8,106 nucleotides of DNA. Origin: Gemmatimonadota bacterium (GTDB taxonomy: Bacteria; ARS69). The stretch covers positions 1-8,106 of the forward strand of contig JAGQIB010000350.1 in the NCBI GenBank assembly GCA_020431545.1, in the 5' to 3' direction. The notes under the pieces were generated by a model that was not told the origin of the DNA, searched no databases, and saw only the letters and a list, made by a program, of their open reading frames with translations. Made by a program: the position numbers and the translations under genes. Positions 6,369-8,106 of this stretch are shown here, piece by piece. Positions within the stretch are counted from its first letter, which is position 1; every line of letters starts with the position of its first letter.

Positions 6369-7580
6369 ATGCGACGGTCATTCCCGAGGGCCCTCGGCTT
6401 GCCCTTCGCCGTGGTCCTTCTTCTCGGCGTGGCGTGCGGCGACGACGAAGTCACCGCTCCGGACGGCGGAGACGGGACCGCACCGACGCTCGACGCGATC
6501 TTCCCGGTCGGAGCGAGCGTGGGCGCGAACCTCACGCTGCGCGGTCAGAACTTCGGGACCACGGGCACGGTGAGCTTCGGAAACGTGACGGTGTCTTCGT
6601 TCACGCTCTGGTCCGAGTCGAAGATCGGAGTCGTGGTGCCCCTGCTCGATCCGCCGAACGTGACGGAAGTCGACGTCACGGTCGCGGTGGCGGGGAAGAG
6701 CAGCAACGCGGTGACGTTCACCCGGGAGGCGGCCGGAGTGACCCGTCTCACCCGTGACGGCTACACGAACTGGCAGGCCTGCTGGGCAGGCAACTCCACG
6801 ATCTTCTTCGCGTCGAATCGCGGCGGCAACTTCAACATCTGGTACTTCGACGACGACGGCGACCATCTCACGCAGCGCACTTCCTTCGCGACCGGCGACA
6901 CGGACATGCCGGCGACGGATGTCGCGACGCTCTACTACCGATCGAGTCACGACGGGGACTGGGACATCTACTCGAGTTCGGGCCCCGGCGCGGAGTTGCG
7001 GCTGACGAGCACTCCGGAGAAGGACTTCGAGATCGCGGTGTCGGGTCCGCTCGGTCCCTATCGGTTCGCGATCTCCCGGGCCGAGGCCTTCAATGGCGGG
7101 ACGATCTGGAACATCTGGGGCCACGGCAGCACGGGCTGGGCGCAGATCTCCGATCAGCACGCGGACTTCCATCCGACGTTCTCGCCGAACGGACAGCACG
7201 TCGCGTTCATGAACAAGGCGGGCGATTGGGTGCCCGGGCAGATCGTGGTGGTCGCCACCCTGGGAGGAGGACCGGTCCCGATCTCGGATCCGACCGAGAA
7301 CTGCGCCTACCCTGCCTGGAACCCCGTGTACGACGTCATCGCGTACACGCGATCGAGCGCCGGAAAGCGCAACGTGTTCGCATGCGAACAGGACGGCACG
7401 AACGAGGTACAGCTGACGGACTTCTGGACCGACGTGCTCTATCCGGCCTGGGCGCCGGACGGCAGGAGGCTGGCGTACACGGCGTTCGTTTCCGGAAGCT
7501 ACGAGCTGTTCGTGGCGGACGTGGGGAGCGCCCTGCGGGGGGCGGGGGTGGGTCCGGCTTCCCCGGGGGCGGTGCCGTAG
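6369..7580 (+). CDS. Probable lipoprotein with an IPT/TIG domain and a TolB-like PD40 beta-propeller
   Basis: The 403-residue protein begins MRRSFPRALG, then a hydrophobic stretch leading to Cys23 (LLLGVAC-GDD), consistent with a lipoprotein signal. Gly at -3 is atypical for a lipobox. Residues 24-38 form a short Asp/Gly-rich linker. Residues 39-118 are an IPT/TIG-type Ig fold (IFPVGASVGANLTLRGQNFG, then VSFGNVTV). Residues 124-385 carry about six PD40/TolB-like propeller blades, with signatures such as FFASNRGGNFNIWYF, LYYRSSHDGDWDIYS, HPTFSPNGQHVAFM, AYPAWNPVYDVIAYT and YPAWAPDGRRLAYTAF. PD40 propellers usually serve as binding scaffolds, as in TolB; no catalytic domain is visible. The last 18 residues are Gly/Ala/Pro-rich, and the matching DNA is very GC-rich. 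ATG at 6369 has a strong GGAGGG site. It is separated from the upstream operon by a structured leader and is probably its own unit. Confidence 0.9.
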   Translation: MRRSFPRALGLPFAVVLLLGVACGDDEVTAPDGGDGTAPTLDAIFPVGASVGANLTLRGQNFGTTGTVSFGNVTVSSFTLWSESKIGVVVPLLDPPNVTEVDVTVAVAGKSSNAVTFTREAAGVTRLTRDGYTNWQACWAGNSTIFFASNRGGNFNIWYFDDDGDHLTQRTSFATGDTDMPATDVATLYYRSSHDGDWDIYSSSGPGAELRLTSTPEKDFEIAVSGPLGPYRFAISRAEAFNGGTIWNIWGHGSTGWAQISDQHADFHPTFSPNGQHVAFMNKAGDWVPGQIVVVATLGGGPVPISDPTENCAYPAWNPVYDVIAYTRSSAGKRNVFACEQDGTNEVQLTDFWTDVLYPAWAPDGRRLAYTAFVSGSYELFVADVGSALRGAGVGPASPGAVP

Positions 7581-7605
7581 GCGATCCCGCACGACGGTCG
7601 GCCGT

Positions 7606-7634
7606 TTGTCGATTCACATCGCCCGTGTTACAGT
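7606..7634 (+). promoter_or_regulatory. Candidate sigma-70-type promoter for the gene at 7730
   Basis: TTGTCG (7606-7611) and TACAGT (7629-7634) each match consensus at four of six bases and are separated by exactly 17 bases. The site sits in the only AT-richer patch between the two genes. Transcription would start near 7641, giving a leader of about 90 bases. Confidence 0.48.
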
Positions 7635-7682
7635 CCCGGAACACCTCCCGCAAGCGCCCCGCGACCGATGCGCCGGGTGCCC

Positions 7683-7698
7683 CGAGGCAATCGCCTCG
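7683..7698 (+). other. Small perfect stem-loop in the leader of the gene at 7730
   Basis: CGAGGC (7683-7688) pairs with GCCTCG (7693-7698) around AATC. It lies midway between the predicted transcript start and the Shine-Dalgarno. No T run follows, so it is not a standard terminator. It could be incidental in DNA this rich in GC. Confidence 0.35.
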
Positions 7699-7716
7699 AC
7701 TCCGATCGACCCGCGT

Positions 7717-7722
7717 GAGAGG
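7717..7722 (+). promoter_or_regulatory. Shine-Dalgarno supporting the GTG start at 7730
   Basis: GAGAGG ends 7 bases before GTG at 7730. This start places a basic residue and a hydrophobic stretch right at the N-terminus, as expected for an exported protein. Confidence 0.65.
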
Positions 7723-7729
7723 TGTCGCC

Positions 7730-8106
7730 GTGAACGCTCTCCGACCTGTCGCGTTCCTGCTCGGCCTCGTGGCCGTCGTGTCGCATCCCACCGACGGACG
7801 AGCCGAGGCCGCCGGATGCTGGCCGCCCTTCCCGTGCTTCTCCACGTCCACGTACGATCTGACGCCCGCGGCGAACGGTTGCCAGTATCGCTTCGCTCCG
7901 GCCGGCGCTTCGGACCACCCCGTGTTCCAGTTCCGCCTCGCCGATGCCTTCGATTTCCCGATGCCGGACTGGGTCGTGGAGCTCGAGCTCGTGCCGCTCG
8001 GGAGCAGCGTGGTCTGCCGCTGCGGTGACGAGCTGATCGCGATCAGTGACGCCGCCGGAACCGGGGAGATCCCACTGGGCTTCGTGGGCGGAAAGGGCGA
8101 GTTCGA
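7730..8106 (+). CDS. Secreted Cys-containing protein of unknown function, truncated by the window end
   Basis: The frame is open from GTG at 7730 to the window edge, giving 125 codons without a stop. The N-terminus reads MNALRPVAFLLGLVAVVSHP, then GRAEA, a clear Sec signal peptide with likely cleavage near residue 27. The mature part has cysteines at CWPPFPC, a GCQYRFAP element and a CRC pair, followed by ISDAAGTGEIPLGFVGGKG. The alternation of hydrophobic strands, a CxC turn and a DAAGxxxxxxGFVGGKG-type turn looks like an Ig-like beta-sandwich. Secreted proteins of similar style occur in Eisenbacteria-type genomes, but I cannot name a family. The cysteines may form disulfides outside the cytoplasm. 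Overlapping frames on both strands in this region are Arg/Pro-rich and lack such features. Identity beyond a secreted beta-rich protein is unknown, and the C-terminus is missing. Confidence 0.75.
   Translation, partial: MNALRPVAFLLGLVAVVSHPTDGRAEAAGCWPPFPCFSTSTYDLTPAANGCQYRFAPAGASDHPVFQFRLADAFDFPMPDWVVELELVPLGSSVVCRCGDELIAISDAAGTGEIPLGFVGGKGEF

Noticed and set aside
3797..6535. A 912-codon open frame on the minus strand
   Set aside because: It lies antisense to the well-supported transporter and small membrane protein. Its product is dominated by Arg, His, Asp and Glu with no domain or signal, a usual effect of GC-rich codon bias.
6378..7592. A 404-codon minus-strand frame opposite the lipoprotein gene
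   Set aside because: The plus strand has a strong ribosome site, signal peptide, TIG and propeller motifs; the antisense product is Arg/Val-rich without features.
7593..7607. ACGG-TCGG-CCGT followed by TTT as a terminator for the lipoprotein gene
   Set aside because: The stem is 4-5 bp and the T run is three bases, overlapping a better promoter -35. It is too weak to call.

Overview
The window is a GC-rich, tightly packed bacterial segment with five genes and no intergenic gap above about 210 bases. No RNA genes, CRISPR arrays, insertion sequences or origins were seen. The first protein combines VCBS/FG-GAP calcium-loop repeats, FN3-like domains and a C-terminal FlgD-like/T9SS-like domain. 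The window also carries a TIG plus PD40 lipoprotein and a truncated secreted protein rich in cysteine. This mix is typical of high-GC lineages of the FCB side of the tree, with Candidatus Eisenbacteria or a close relative as my best guess. That placement is an inference from protein style; the window holds no phylogenetic marker.

Layout: (1) 35-3274 (+), a 1079-residue secreted VCBS-repeat protein built as two similar modules plus a sorting-type tail. (2) 3277-3723 (-), an Rrf2-family regulator with a complete C-C-C-H Fe-S ligand pattern, convergent with gene 1 and only 2 bases from it. (3) 3724-3931, a divergent control region with a candidate promoter each way, two matching TTCG-N3-CGAA dyads bracketing the rightward promoter, and a perfect 16-base palindrome. 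(4) 3932-5881 (+), a bacterial OPT-family transporter starting at TTG. (5) 5883-6236 (+), a four-helix small membrane protein starting one base after the transporter stop. (6) 6237-6368, a leader with a TAGAAT box and three consecutive perfect stem-loops, the last of which can extend over the Shine-Dalgarno. (7) 6369-7580 (+), a lipoprotein with a TIG domain and a TolB-like propeller. (8) 7581-7729, a promoter and short leader. (9) 7730 to the window edge (+), the start of a secreted protein.

The part most likely to work as a unit is the centre: a putative redox- or iron-sensing Rrf2 regulator divergent from a two-gene membrane operon (OPT transporter plus small membrane protein), with operator-like dyads placed where a repressor would act. 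Some OPT transporters carry metal chelates, so an iron or metal link is reasonable but unproven. The flanking genes encode exported or surface proteins and look functionally independent of this unit.
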